Of a DNA stretch of 64,000 bases, positions 12,410 through 23,400 are shown in pieces. Source of the stretch: Cinnamomum chago (taxonomy: Eukaryota > Streptophyta > Magnoliopsida > Laurales > Lauraceae); the NCBI GenBank assembly GCA_038049695.1, contig CP142457.1, positions 58,772,501-58,836,500 on the forward strand, written 5' to 3'. Position 1 is the first letter of the stretch, and every line of letters begins with the position of its first letter. Below the pieces are notes generated by a model. The model was given only the letters and a program-made list of their open reading frames with translations. It did no database searches and was not told the origin of the DNA. The position numbers were made by a program, and so were the translations under genes.

Positions 12410-14551
12410 TCAAGACGACCCAACCTCAGTGTCTTCGATGATAACCACTGCAGCATCGCCTGTCGTGGTGGCTTCGGAAGATCCCGGAGCCGCGTCTGGG
12501 GGAGGAGGAGCAGGAGTCTCCGGCGGAGGAGAAGCAGGAGTCTCCGGTGGAGCAGAGGCGGGAGTCTCGGTAGGAGCTGGGGGCCTAAACTCAGGTGGGT
12601 TCAGATATAACGGGTGATCTTCTTGAACCCCCATCTCCTTAAGCACGGCACGACAGCCGAGATGAAACAACTCCCGGCTCAGCTACTTAATCTGAGCGGT
12701 GTAGTTCCTCCCAGCGTCTGCTGTCCCCTCGAGGAAGGCGGCGTCGACTTCTGCTTGTTTCGACGCAAAGAGTTCCTCCCGCGCCTTCTTCTCTCGCTCC
12801 AGCTCGGCCGCTAGCTCAGCCGACCTCCTTTTCTCGGCAATAAGCCTCTCCTGTAAGATTAACGACTCGGATTTTACTTGGGAGAGCTCACACACCGCCG
12901 AGACGACTTGGGCATCCAGCTCGACCCTTTTGGCCTCAACCTCCTTCAGCTCCTCGCTCTTGGCCGACAAAGCAGCTTCGGCCTGCTGCTTTTCGTCCGC
13001 CAGGCGGTTTAGCCGAGCATCTTTCTCCATGATCCTGTTCAGGACCAGCGGAAGCCTTTGGACAGCTTGCAAGAAAACGGACAAGATTCAGTATTGTGCA
13101 AAGAGAATCTAGTGTTATTATTATTAAAAAACTCAGCACTTACCAAGAGGGAGTGCTGCAGTGTCCTCATAATTAACTGAGTACTATCCTCCGCCTGGTG
13201 CCTCTCCACATCCTTGGGGAGCGCGTAGGCCCGGCTGAGAGCCGTGATCACGGTCGAGTTCCCGACAACTTTGTCCTCGACATTGAGTGGCCTCCCCGGT
13301 CACAGTTCGAGGTTTGGTTTGAATGCTTCCGGTTCAGCCGAGATCATAGCATGGGGCGACTCGGGGCGCCCAGGGCTTCGGCCCGAACTGGTTCCTCATC
13401 CCTGGCCCTCTCCCTTACGGCCTCGGCGTGTCGCGGCCGATCTCCACGGACGGGGGACTTCCCCTTGGCCCTCTTTCTAGGCCTCTCCCTCTCTTTAGCG
13501 GCGGCAGGCTGGGCCTCGGAGACCGACGAAACGATGGAAGTGCAGGGGGGAGGACCAGCGCTGGGGGCGGCCCTCTGCTCGCCAAACAGGGCCTCCGCCA
13601 GATTCAGTGGCTGGTAACCTGGCCGACGCCTTTCCATCTCTTCGGCGTTCGGGGAGGAGTTCTCAATCTCCCTCAGGGGATCGTTTTCGGCACCAGCTGC
13701 CGACGTGGAAGCCTCAGTGCCTGAAACGACCCTGCTCGCGTTTTCGGCTAGGGCGAGGACAATCTCTCCGGGGCGGCCTGATTTCCGTGTATAGGACACG
13801 TACTTCGGCTCGTACCCTAGCAGAGAGAAGGCAGCTCTATTGTGGTGGCTTCGGTACTGGTAGATTTTATCCAGCCAGACCTTGTTCCTCCGCCAACGAT
13901 CTAGCTGGGCGTCTCGCTTTCGCTGGTGGAGGTCTGCAAAAGAAAAGAAAAGGATTAGCATAGAGCGGATAAAAATTCAAGCTATAATCCGAAACCCGGT
14001 GGCAGGGGCAGGGCGTTACTCGGTGGTGTCCCGAAGTATCGTGGAATTTGGACTCTCCTTGCAGTCTCGGATTCGGTCTCCCCGAACTCCCAATTGCCAG
14101 AGACGAACAATCGGTCATCTCCGGCATATTTATTTGAGTCCTCCAAGGCCGTGATGAGGGGCGAACACTTTGCTTTGACTCGGAGGTAATACGTGCTGCC
14201 GTCTCGGGTTTTGCAAAGGTCGTAAATGTCCTCAATATCATGGACGCCGAGATCAATTCCTAGGATCCTATTCAGTTCGGTAATGCCCATGATGATTTTG
14301 AAGCCATTAGGCATCAGTTGGCACGGACATAGGTTCCAAGCTCGGAGGCAGGACCTAAGGAGAGGATGAAGGGGGAATCTAACCCCACCTTCAATAATGG
14401 CAATGAGGGGGAATGGCATCCAGCCCTGGCTAAAAACATGGCCGGATGACCTATCGGAAGCCTTTACCCGGACATCCTCCGGGATCTTGAAAGTCGCCCT
14501 AAGCTCTGCCAGGGCCGAAATGGAGTCTATCCAGTGACTATAAGCCCCCAT
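12410..14551 (-). mobile_element. Antisense reading region (aORF) of the Tat element
   Basis: On the strand opposite to pol lies a long coding-like region with at least two GT/AG introns: an acceptor tttgcag near 13934, and a donor gtaagt near 13143 with its acceptor near 13076. The first block (about 13982-14551) contains 'GWMPFPLIAIIEGGVRFPLH' and 'PNGFKIIMGITELNRILGID', resembling the Pfam family Transposase_28 ('putative gypsy type transposon'). The middle block is basic and Ala/Arg/Glu-rich. The last (about 12683-13075) is a strong coiled coil, followed by a Pro-rich 'PPETPA' repeat stretch. Extra antisense frames between pol and the 3' LTR are described for plant Tat elements; their role is unknown. 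The unit looks slightly damaged. Confidence 0.75.
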
Positions 14552-15200
14552 TTTCGAATCTAAGAAAACCCTAGAGAAATCCTAAAGACGGACAAGAATT
14601 GGACAGGGGGAAAAACAGAGGCCCTAAGAACTGAAAAATGGAATATGGACAAAGAAGAAAAGGGGAGACACTCACAGACGGAGAGCAAGACCAGGTCACG
14701 GTGAGCGACGCTGGCTAGGCAACTGCAGCTGACGATCGCAGGAGGACTGGTCAGGGGTTCCTTTCTGTTTCTGGTCGGAAGTTCTCTTCTATTTTCGACG
14801 GACTGGTTCTGGTTCTGGTTCTAACAAGATGCCAAGATAGAAAAGTGACGAAAAGGCACACCAGACTGAATATAAAGAAAAGGGGAGGGCGCCATCCTAA
14901 AATTCGAAAGGTGAGATGCGTGCAGGGTGTCGCCTCGATTTGCTCTGCACGCCGCCTCGAAGTGACAAGGAAGCCTCTCGGATGGCGACGCGTGGTGCAG
15001 TCGGTCCGCCTCCCCATGCTAGTCATGATCGCTTCATTTATCGCTCTCTTAATTACCTCGGGCGAATGAAGCGATGGCGACTCTTTAAGCCGAACAGTCA
15101 GAACCCTTAGTTGAAAGGCGCCTGTGGAGTAAATGCCAAGCGACTTCGGGAGGCCAATTCAGCTCTCATCCTCAAGTCTGGGGAGCCCAAGAGGTCAAGA

Positions 15201-15213
15201 GCTGGGGGGCTAT
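15201..15213 (+). other. Polypurine tract of the Tat element
   Basis: The G-rich gctggggggctat directly abuts the 3' LTR, the expected place for second-strand priming. Confidence 0.75.
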
Positions 15214-15889
15214 TGTGTGGGGGTCCTCCCGTGAACCAAATCCCACTTTGGTTTCAGGAAGGCGTGTCAGCCTTGGTCTCGGCCTCAGATACAGACCCCG
15301 CACTGCCTCGGTTTCGGCACATCCTGTCGATATCGGCAGGGAGCAACCAGTTCGACTGCTTCACCCCATTCGGTCTCGGCTATACGGAGTTATGCAACCA
15401 CATCCATTGGCCACATCCCCATCAGAACAAGGCCCAAGAAAGGGGTTCGATGGGACCTCAGCCACCAACAGGTCAGGGCGAGATCAGGCCCAATGTGATT
15501 GGCATTCAATGCAGTGTGGGCTGATCGGACCCTCATTAAATGCAATGAGGGCTGTGATGGACCCTCATTAATGACTCTATGGGCTGATGAGACCCCAGTC
15601 ACATCATTAGGCCCACGGGCACAGGCACGAAAATAATTTCTCATATAAGGTATGGGACGACCCAAAGACAAGGTATGCATTCCTATACATGCAACCAAAG
15701 ACCTCTCCTTTCTTCTCCGATCAACTACTAACTTAACTATCGGAGAGCCCTGTGCTGCCCACAGCCTGGGTCCTCTGACCGTTATCTTCTCCCCTTTCAG
15801 GTCTACTGGATCGCGGTTGCTCCTCCGGTACTTTGAGTAAGTCCTTGAAGGCATCTTAACCTTGTAAGTATATTTTTTTTGCACTTACA
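15214..15889 (+). repeat. 3' LTR of the Tat element
   Basis: 676 bp, same ends as the 5' LTR, about 96.6% identical by eye, no gaps. It is followed by ccaac at 15890-15894, matching the left target copy. Confidence 0.95.
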
Positions 15890-16943
15890 CCAACCATTTA
15901 ATAAAGCCCAACTGCTTGGCAACCCTGCATCTAACTTGGCCGGAGAGGATTCAATCCTTGGGTGTGCAAGTCTTTTCACATGTATCGGCTCTCCTTTTCA
16001 TGGTGTGGGCTTCCTCGTCCCACATGTGTGAGCTCTCTTAGGTCCTATCCCTCCTGATTTGGTTGGAGTATCAATAATAATAATAATGCCCAATTTTGAC
16101 AAAATTTACATGATCGATTGGAGCTTTACAAATTTCATATGAGAGTCAAATTTGTGCTTCTAACAATTAATGAAATGGTCCACCCCCATGCCCGTCCCCT
16201 GACCATTTCTAGTGAAGGAAATGCTAAAATATACTTGCAGTATCCCTATCAGGATAACATCAGTGGGAGATAATATCAGGATGAATTGATTGTGTTTCTT
16301 TAAAGATATAATCAGGAAAATAGTTTTAAGGATAATAACTAAGAGGTAATTGGAAAAAAAAAAGATTTTCTGCATTATTATATTTAAAAAATGTACTAGG
16401 TACACTAGTAATTTACCTATAAAGTTTCAGGAACAACTAGATCAATCTTAGCTTAGTAATGATACAGACTGTGGGCCCACCTGCTCCCTCCAATGATTAG
16501 TGTAATCCCTTCACGCTCACTGTTCTCCAGTGAATTACCGGTGTTTCAAATTTGACAAATTTTAACTAAATACTTAAATTTGGACAAATTTAAAGCCCTC
16601 TACTAATGCCTTCCTCTAGCTAAAGCGACCTTCTTGGTCCAGTGGTCATTTAAAGTGATTTTTTTTTGGTCAACTTCTCTTTATATAATAATATACTCTC
16701 TGTTATAGGTATTTAGGTATGGGCCTGACCAGACATCGACCCAGACTCTATCTCAATGTGGCAAAATATAGGTTTATATCTAAAATTCCCAAGTCAGTCT
16801 TTCAGGTAACCAGTATTATGGTGCCCTACACCATTCTACTGGTAAAACCCAATTTTTCGCCAAGCTTTATATTTTTAAGTTCAAGTGGAAGTGATTTTTA
16901 GTGTTAGTGTTGCTGTTGCTGTTGCTGTATTTTATTTTTATTT

Positions 16944-17446
16944 GGGAAATTTTCAAATATGGCCTTAAGTTTTTGCCATATTTAAAAAAAGGACATAAGT
17001 TTTGAAACTTTTCAAATTAGTACCTAAACTTTTTAATAAATTATCAATTAAGGACATCTGACCATTTAAATGTATTTTTTGGTGACTTTTTCCCTTAATA
17101 TTTTGAAAATACCAAAATTACCCTTCATTTAAAGCCATGACATGGTTTCGACATCCACTACATACCGTCAATCGCTGTGAGAATACTGGTTGTCCATGAT
17201 CATCGTGAGGACATCGACGAGGAAAATGAGGAGAATATAGAGAAAGTGAAGGAGATTTTTATTATAATAAAGGGTAATTTAGGTATTTAAAAAATAGGAA
17301 AAAAGCTGCCGAAAAATAACTTTAAATAGATGATGTGCTTAATTGAAAACGTCATGAGAAACTTAGGGACTAATTTGAAAAGTTTTGAAACTTATGTCCT
17401 TTTTTGAAATAAGGCCAAAACTTAAGGACATTTTTGAAATTCTCCC
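16944..17446. mobile_element. MULE-like MITE with long terminal inverted repeats
   Basis: 503 bp. The first ~115 bases (ggg, then 'ttcaaatatggccttaag', 'aaaggacataagttt', 'aacttttcaaattagt') are repeated inverted at the far end (about 17330-17446). The flanks are a 9-base near-duplication, tttttattt versus tttttaatt (8 of 9). Long TIRs with a 9-bp target duplication fit a Mutator-type non-autonomous element. It has no coding capacity. Confidence 0.75.
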
Positions 17447-17603
17447 TTTTTAATTTTATGAAAAGGAAATTGTATTGGCAAGAGAGAGAAGAGTACAAAA
17501 TGATAGTGTGTGGTCTACAGTTTGATAAGTCCCACCATAAATGCCATCCTGCATCTGAAGCAGCACAACTCTTTCTTATGAACACTTGGAGTCCTTGAAA
17601 GGT

Positions 17604-17727
17604 CATTAGGTATATATAAATCAAGAGAATCATAATCATATAAATAAATGTTGGTGGCTTGCTTTCATTAGGTATATATAAATCATGAGAATCATAATCA
17701 TATAAATAAATGTTGGTGGCTTGCTAG
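17604..17727. repeat. 62-bp tandem duplication
   Basis: Two near-identical copies start 'cattaggtatatataaatca' at 17604 and 17666 and end 'ggtggcttgct'. They differ at very few positions, so the duplication is recent. Confidence 0.9.
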
Positions 17728-18292
17728 ACTTTATAATCTACAATTCAATGTACATCTGATGAATAGTACCATCATTGACTTTGTTCACAAGTAATTAGTC
17801 CTCTCGCTCGTTTTCAACAGGCTCATTTGACCTATTATTAGTAGATACTTTCCTGTTAATGACATGACTTATAATGAAGATTAGGCATGTAGATGGTGCT
17901 TAATGCCCACCATGTTAAATGCCGTATTGTTGGACTAGCTATTTGTTGAGGAAAAAATCCCTTGACAACTCTATTAATAGAGTCAAGAAAAATAAAGTTC
18001 TAATTTCTTAATAAAAAAAGTTACATCAAAAGCACTTTAATTTAAATTTTTCGTATTTTTTTTCAAAAAAACGTAAAATATCAACATCCTTTCTTCACTA
18101 AAAGACAAAAAAACTTATCATTTCTATATAAAAAGCCAGAACGATTTTATACCAAACAGCTAAAAATAAAATATCATCATAACCCACTTATATTTTCTTC
18201 TGTCTCCAAAATAATCTATATTTCATTGCACTATATTAGTAAATTTCCCAAACAGAAAGGCGATGGAAGGGAGTAGTAGAAGTTAAAAATAA

Positions 18293-18638
18293 TGAGAGGT
18301 TCTTACAAGAAGGCCACTGCATTTTTAGATTACTCAAAAAAGGCCCGTCTTGGCTTGAATGTAAATTAGGAAAACATATAACATTAAGCAATTCAAATGT
18401 TTGGCCTTTAGTTTTAGGTCCTTCAAGTTTACGGGCCAAGTTATCTTTTTACCTTTTAACTAGGATAATTTATTTGAAGTTTTTTTTAGGGCAAATCAGT
18501 TAAAAAGAAAAGAAAAGAACTGTCTAGTTACTTTTTGAACAATTGGACTGTTTGTCATGGGAGGTTTTTGTAAAAGCATAAAATATAAGACTCTTTTTTA
18601 GGTTGTGAGAAAATATAAGTGCCTTCTTGTAAAACTCA
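18293..18638. mobile_element. Possible short-TIR MITE
   Basis: The left end 'gttcttacaagaaggccact' and the right end, read inverted as 'gttttacaagaaggcactt', form an imperfect terminal inverted repeat of about 20 bases. Both are flanked by aataat-like text. AT-rich flanks make the target duplication uncertain. Confidence 0.45.
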
Positions 18639-19621
18639 AATAATAATCAGTGTTTTACGATCATCTACTTTGATTGATCAGTAGCAACTTTCAATGAGAT
18701 TAATCTTTTGTATATATCAATTTATTAACCATTAACCTTATATTGCCATGACTTTTTTATTGGTAAAATATATAATGCCATGGTATGGGTAAGATAATAA
18801 TTCAACCTAGGAATGTTGGTGGGTATCCACTATTCAAATATTGAAGTATAAAGTTAGAAAAAATTGGCATTCAACTAGACTTAAGATGGAGAAAACTTCA
18901 AATTCAATCCTAATAAGATTTTATAGAATCAAGATGTCTTGTTTTATAATGCCAAATTGGCATTTTAATAGTTGTACGTCCAAATCTATATTTGTTTGAG
19001 ATAATAGAAGTATCTATCTACTTGTTAGAGTTGATGAGATAGTTGGTTGGAGATGTGGTTAATTTGAATACTTGAACTTGAGATTGAAAGAGATTTGCAA
19101 CTAAAATAATATGCCCTTGTCTTTTATGATTTTTTTTTCATAATGTTATGATAAATCCTTATACAGCAATGGTAAATCTTTGAGTATTTGGGCTATCTAA
19201 TATTCTTATTTTTAAAATTTGACGCTCTTCTATAAGAATTAAAATTCCACAAACAGAAAAGGAAGAGGATTTAAAATCCCCAAATTCGTCAACTTTTCAC
19301 ATGTCTTCAATTGTAACCAAGGGATACACAGTAAGGAAAGCACTTGTTGACATGACGGGATATTTGGTAATAGCGAGTTATCCGCAGGGGTATTTATCTT
19401 AGTTAAGGACTTACATCATTACTAGTAAGAAAAATTGGTACGCATGAGATCTTTTAAATAGCATGAAAGGAAATTTCTGCATGTTTAAATTTACCAAATT
19501 TATAATTACCAAGTATAGATTTTTCGAATCGAATCTTTTTAGAATCTGATGACTGCCAAAAGTGATCAAAATCAAATTAATTTTTATGTATCTTTTTATC
19601 CTAATAATTATTTTCTCCATT

Positions 19622-19622
<1 letters not shown>

Positions 19623-19663
<41 letters not shown>
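19623..19663. repeat. CT microsatellite upstream of the Ser-rich protein gene
   Basis: About 20 CT units, some 820 bases before the ATG at 20483. CT/GA tracts are common in plant promoters and leaders. A regulatory role here is inference. Confidence 0.9.
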
Positions 19664-19665
<2 letters not shown>

Positions 19666-20029
19666 AAACATCCATTAAATAAACGGTTCACAATTAACAG
19701 AGGCATTCCACTTTCCATCACCATCGTAGGAAACGGGCCAAAAGGAATTTAGAGATATTTGCAAGGTTCGTGTAAACAACGTAAACTTTGCTGCGAAGGG
19801 AGAAGAGGAAGTGGGACGAAAGGCAACCAAGGGAAAGCAAGTAGTAGCCAGAGGTCAACAATTCGTCTTCCTTGTTCTTTCCATTCCCCTTGAAATAATC
19901 GCAGCAGCTTTCCTCTTCCGCATGCCCTGCTTTTCTGCTTCTCTGCTTCGCTTGATTTGAATGCTTTCAAGGCTTCTTCCCTCACTACTCGATTGAATGC
20001 TGAAAGTATCTTCACAGACTAGGTTCGAT

Positions 20030-20300
20030 TTTTCATCTGGGTCTTTCTTTTCTTGCATGAATCGCAGACTTCTGTAAGTTTTTTCATCTGGGGTACTGTT
20101 TTCTTGCTTCAATTTCATCAGAATGTTCGCGATTCAGCACTCCTAGGGCTTGATTTCATCTGGGTCTTTCTTTTATCGCTTCAAATCCTTCTGGATTTTC
20201 TCCATTCAGCACTATTATCCTAGGATTTGATCTGGGTTCCTTTTTTCTTGCTCTATTGCAGCTTCATCTGGTTTGCTTTTGTGTTGCTTTGACTCATCTG
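20030..20300 (+). repeat. Degenerate repeats in the probable 5' leader
   Basis: The motif '(c)atctggg' followed by 'tctttcttttcttgcttc'-like text recurs near 20034, 20085, 20157, 20229 and 20265. Most copies are interspersed with 'cattcagcac'. The spacing is 36 to 72 bases. The stretch precedes the ATG at 20483, contains several upstream ATGs, and is presumably transcribed leader. Confidence 0.6.
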
Positions 20301-20482
20301 CTTCTTTACCATTCAGCATTGCAGGCTTAGGTTTTGATCTTCTTTTATCGTTTTCCATCCACAATCGGTGAAGTTTGTGCCTTTTCATTCCAAAAGGACC
20401 CCCCTTTCTTCCCAAGGCCCTTTTTTTTTTTTGAAGCAGTTGAAGATATCCGTTTTGGGTTTATCGTCCTTTAGCCTTGCAA

Positions 20483-23400
20483 ATGGCAATAATAGGCACT
20501 GGGTGTGGTCATGGATCATCATCGTCTTCGTCCACGTTATCGCCTTTGGCTCAGCCGTTCACTGTCAATCGCTCTGCCCCCAATCCCAAATCGAGCCCCC
20601 CACCGAGGCCACTTATCGACAATTATTTTTGTCCCCAAGATCCTAACTCTACTTGGTTATCCGATTCATCTTCTCATTTGAATCGGGACGTTGGTTTTGC
20701 TCAAGGCTATGCATATTTTGATTCTCAGTCTATCGGTTCCTGTGGGACTCATTTGTCTTCTTTAAGCCCGAACGCCCATGACTTCTCATATGGGGAGCTC
20801 TTGGAATCTATAGGGAGTAATGTTACTGAAGCAGATCCCTATTATCTGCAGTATCAACCTGAAACTCTTGATACTAACTCAGGGGTAATGCAAGAACCTG
20901 GTTATGTGATTCTGAATTCTGGTACTTCTGCCCCCTTGGAAGTCTCTTCTCAAACTAATTTCATTCAGAGCTCGACTGGTTTTGGTATTGCTCCCAAGTG
21001 GACAGGCCAGTGGAAGGATGTTGATGCAAGTTCATCTTGGAAGGAACCCAAAGGCAATGTGGATTTTCCGTATAGAAGCTCCTTACAGCTAGGTATCTTG
21101 ATTCTCAAATGGCTTGTGTGAATTTGAGCAGATACCTTTGTTAGAACACTAATTTCATAGCTCTTGTGCTTATAGACCAGCTGTTTGCCAGTGCTTTTGT
21201 TTGACTATCATGGCTTTTGCATTTAACATATCTCTCCATGTTTATACTCATGTTCTTAGGGACTTGATATTATGGGAATCTTCTTAGCTTGATGTTTGAC
21301 ATCTTTTCTCTTTATGGCTTGTATGCATCTTTTATGAGATGGTAGTTAGATGTGCTTTGTTGTAGGGAGTTGAATGTTAGGCGACAAAGAGATAAGAAGA
21401 TTATGTGTGATTGGGAATGACCACATTAGAGGAAAATCATAGCTAGTTTCTATAGAAGAGAAAAATTAAGGACAATAAGGAATTGTGTTTACAATGGACT
21501 GGGCATGTATGTAGAAGGTAAGACACAACTCTTGTATGATGGATTAGATGGCAATATATTCAAGGTACTGGGAGAAAGGAGGAGACAAATAAGGATCTTG
21601 AATGAAGTAGTTAGGAAAGATATGATATAATGTGAAGTTAGGGAGAACAGGTTTGAATGGAAAAAAATTGAACTCATGAAGCTAACTCCCAAATAGATGG
21701 GTAAAGGCTATGATGATGATGACGACGTTGATAAAATTATATAAAAGGGTGCGTTTGTGTGATGATAGGAATCCATGTAGAGAAGAAAACTGCTTTGGTT
21801 TTCCATGTTGCCACTTTTTCACATTTTACTCGAGGAAAAGAAAAAAAAAAAAGAACCGATTATCCTCGATAGAGAGGAGCTCGATTTCCTATGTGAGGGA
21901 TACCATTTTTTTTTATAACAATAAATTTTTATTAAGAAGCAAAAAGAATCAAAACAGGACATAGCCACAACAAGCCAGCTCACACAAGACTCCAAAAAAG
22001 AGTACTACAAAATAAAATGATACTATTCATCATAATTAAGAGAAGAAAGAAAGACTACCTCCTTTGCAAGAGCATTTGCCATGACATTAGCGCCTCTTAA
22101 AATATGATTGAAGCAAGCACCCAAATAAAGAGAAATATCCTGCACCTCCTCCACCCAATCCGCTAACCTCCATGGAAAAGAAGACTTACCAGAACACCAC
22201 TGAATAACTGGAAGAGAATCGCCTTCAAGAATAACAGTGACACATCCCATCCTGTAGAACTCACGGCAGCCAATCAAAAGAGCAAAAAAGTTCAGCTTCA
22301 TTAGCATCAATCGAATCCACAGGCCCCGAATAGTTTTGAACAACCACACCTAACCAATATCTAATAACACCCCCAATTCCACCTCTTCTAAGAGAATGAA
22401 CAAAACTTCCATCAGAATTTAGCTTTAGAACGCCCCACGTAGGATTCAACCAAAGCACTTTATTCACAGGTATTGTGAGGGATAGATACCATTGGAATGC
22501 AGGATTCCTCTCTATCGTGGAAATGGAAATCTGCTGAGAATGGAATTTGCTTGCTACACAAACACAACTCAAGGCTCTTGGAAAAAACATATAGACAGAG
22601 AAAGAAATAAAATGAAAAAGAAATACAAGTATTGTACAGACAATACTGATAAGCTGTTGGATATCCTCTCTTAGTCCTTGTATTTATTTTATTCCAGGTT
22701 CATGTTTCCCCCGATTAACTAATTAGACCCCTGATATAATCTAAAGGTGGGCTTTCTTTATTTCTGAGCTTGTTCTTTTTGTGGATCATCACAATTCCTT
22801 TTTGTTATATGCCCTAATTTCTTAGGATGAACCCACATTTGTCCTTTTGCAATGAGAGGCCATCCTTAGTTACTGCATCTAAAACATTGTTGTTTGGATG
22901 AGTCATTGGCTTTTGTTCATTTATTTTGTTTCTTTGAGTTGAATACATTGTAGTTTAGGATCATTTTAATGTAGCATATTGCATTGTGGTGTCTTTACAA
23001 AGCATATCCACGTGGATAATATCAAAGTTCCACAGTGTTTTCTGTATTTGGGAAATTTTCAATTGTAACATAAATTTGAGTTTCTGAAGGGTGTGTATGT
23101 ATTAGAAGTGTCAATGGATGAAGGAGCAGCAATACTAGGGTACAATGAAAAGAAAAACAATTCTTTTAGTACTTGAAACAAAATTAAGAGGTTATGAAAA
23201 ATCTGCTTAAGCCTAGGAATTTCCTAAATAGACCTTTCAAAAAAAAAAAAAAAAAAAAAAAGAAAGAAAGAAAGAAAGAAAGAAAGAATACCCTGAAAAG
23301 AAAGCCCATGAATCCATTTCTAAGAAATGTGAAAGTGTCAACAAGGTATTTGATGTGGCCAATAATGTGTTTTGCATCCCATTTTGGAATGTTCTTTTAT

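Larger units (their letters stand above)
5147..15889 (+). mobile_element. Ty3/gypsy LTR retrotransposon, Tat lineage, 10.7 kb
   Basis: A full-length fossil element bounded by two 676-bp LTRs and an exact 5-bp target duplication. Domain order is gag, protease, reverse transcriptase, RNase H, a second RNase H, integrase, then a long 3' region with a tandem array and antisense frames. The second RNase H, the 'tggcgccgtctgtgggga' primer site, the LTR start tgtgtggggg and the extra antisense region are together typical of the Tat lineage (Retand/Ogre-like). The structure is complete, but coding parts look broken at about half a dozen places, so it should be inert. The LTRs differ at about 23 of 676 positions by my count (3.4%, no indels). 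At 1.3e-8 substitutions per site per year that is about 1.3 million years; at a slower woody-plant rate of about 3e-9 it is nearer 6 million. It is more GC-rich than its flanks. Confidence 0.95.
15895..19860. other. Intergenic spacer with MITEs and microsatellite
   Basis: I see no gene. The stretch holds a long-TIR MITE (16944-17446), a 62-bp tandem duplication (17604-17727), a possible second MITE (18293-18638) and a CT microsatellite (19623-19663). The rest is AT-rich without recognisable content. Confidence 0.6.
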
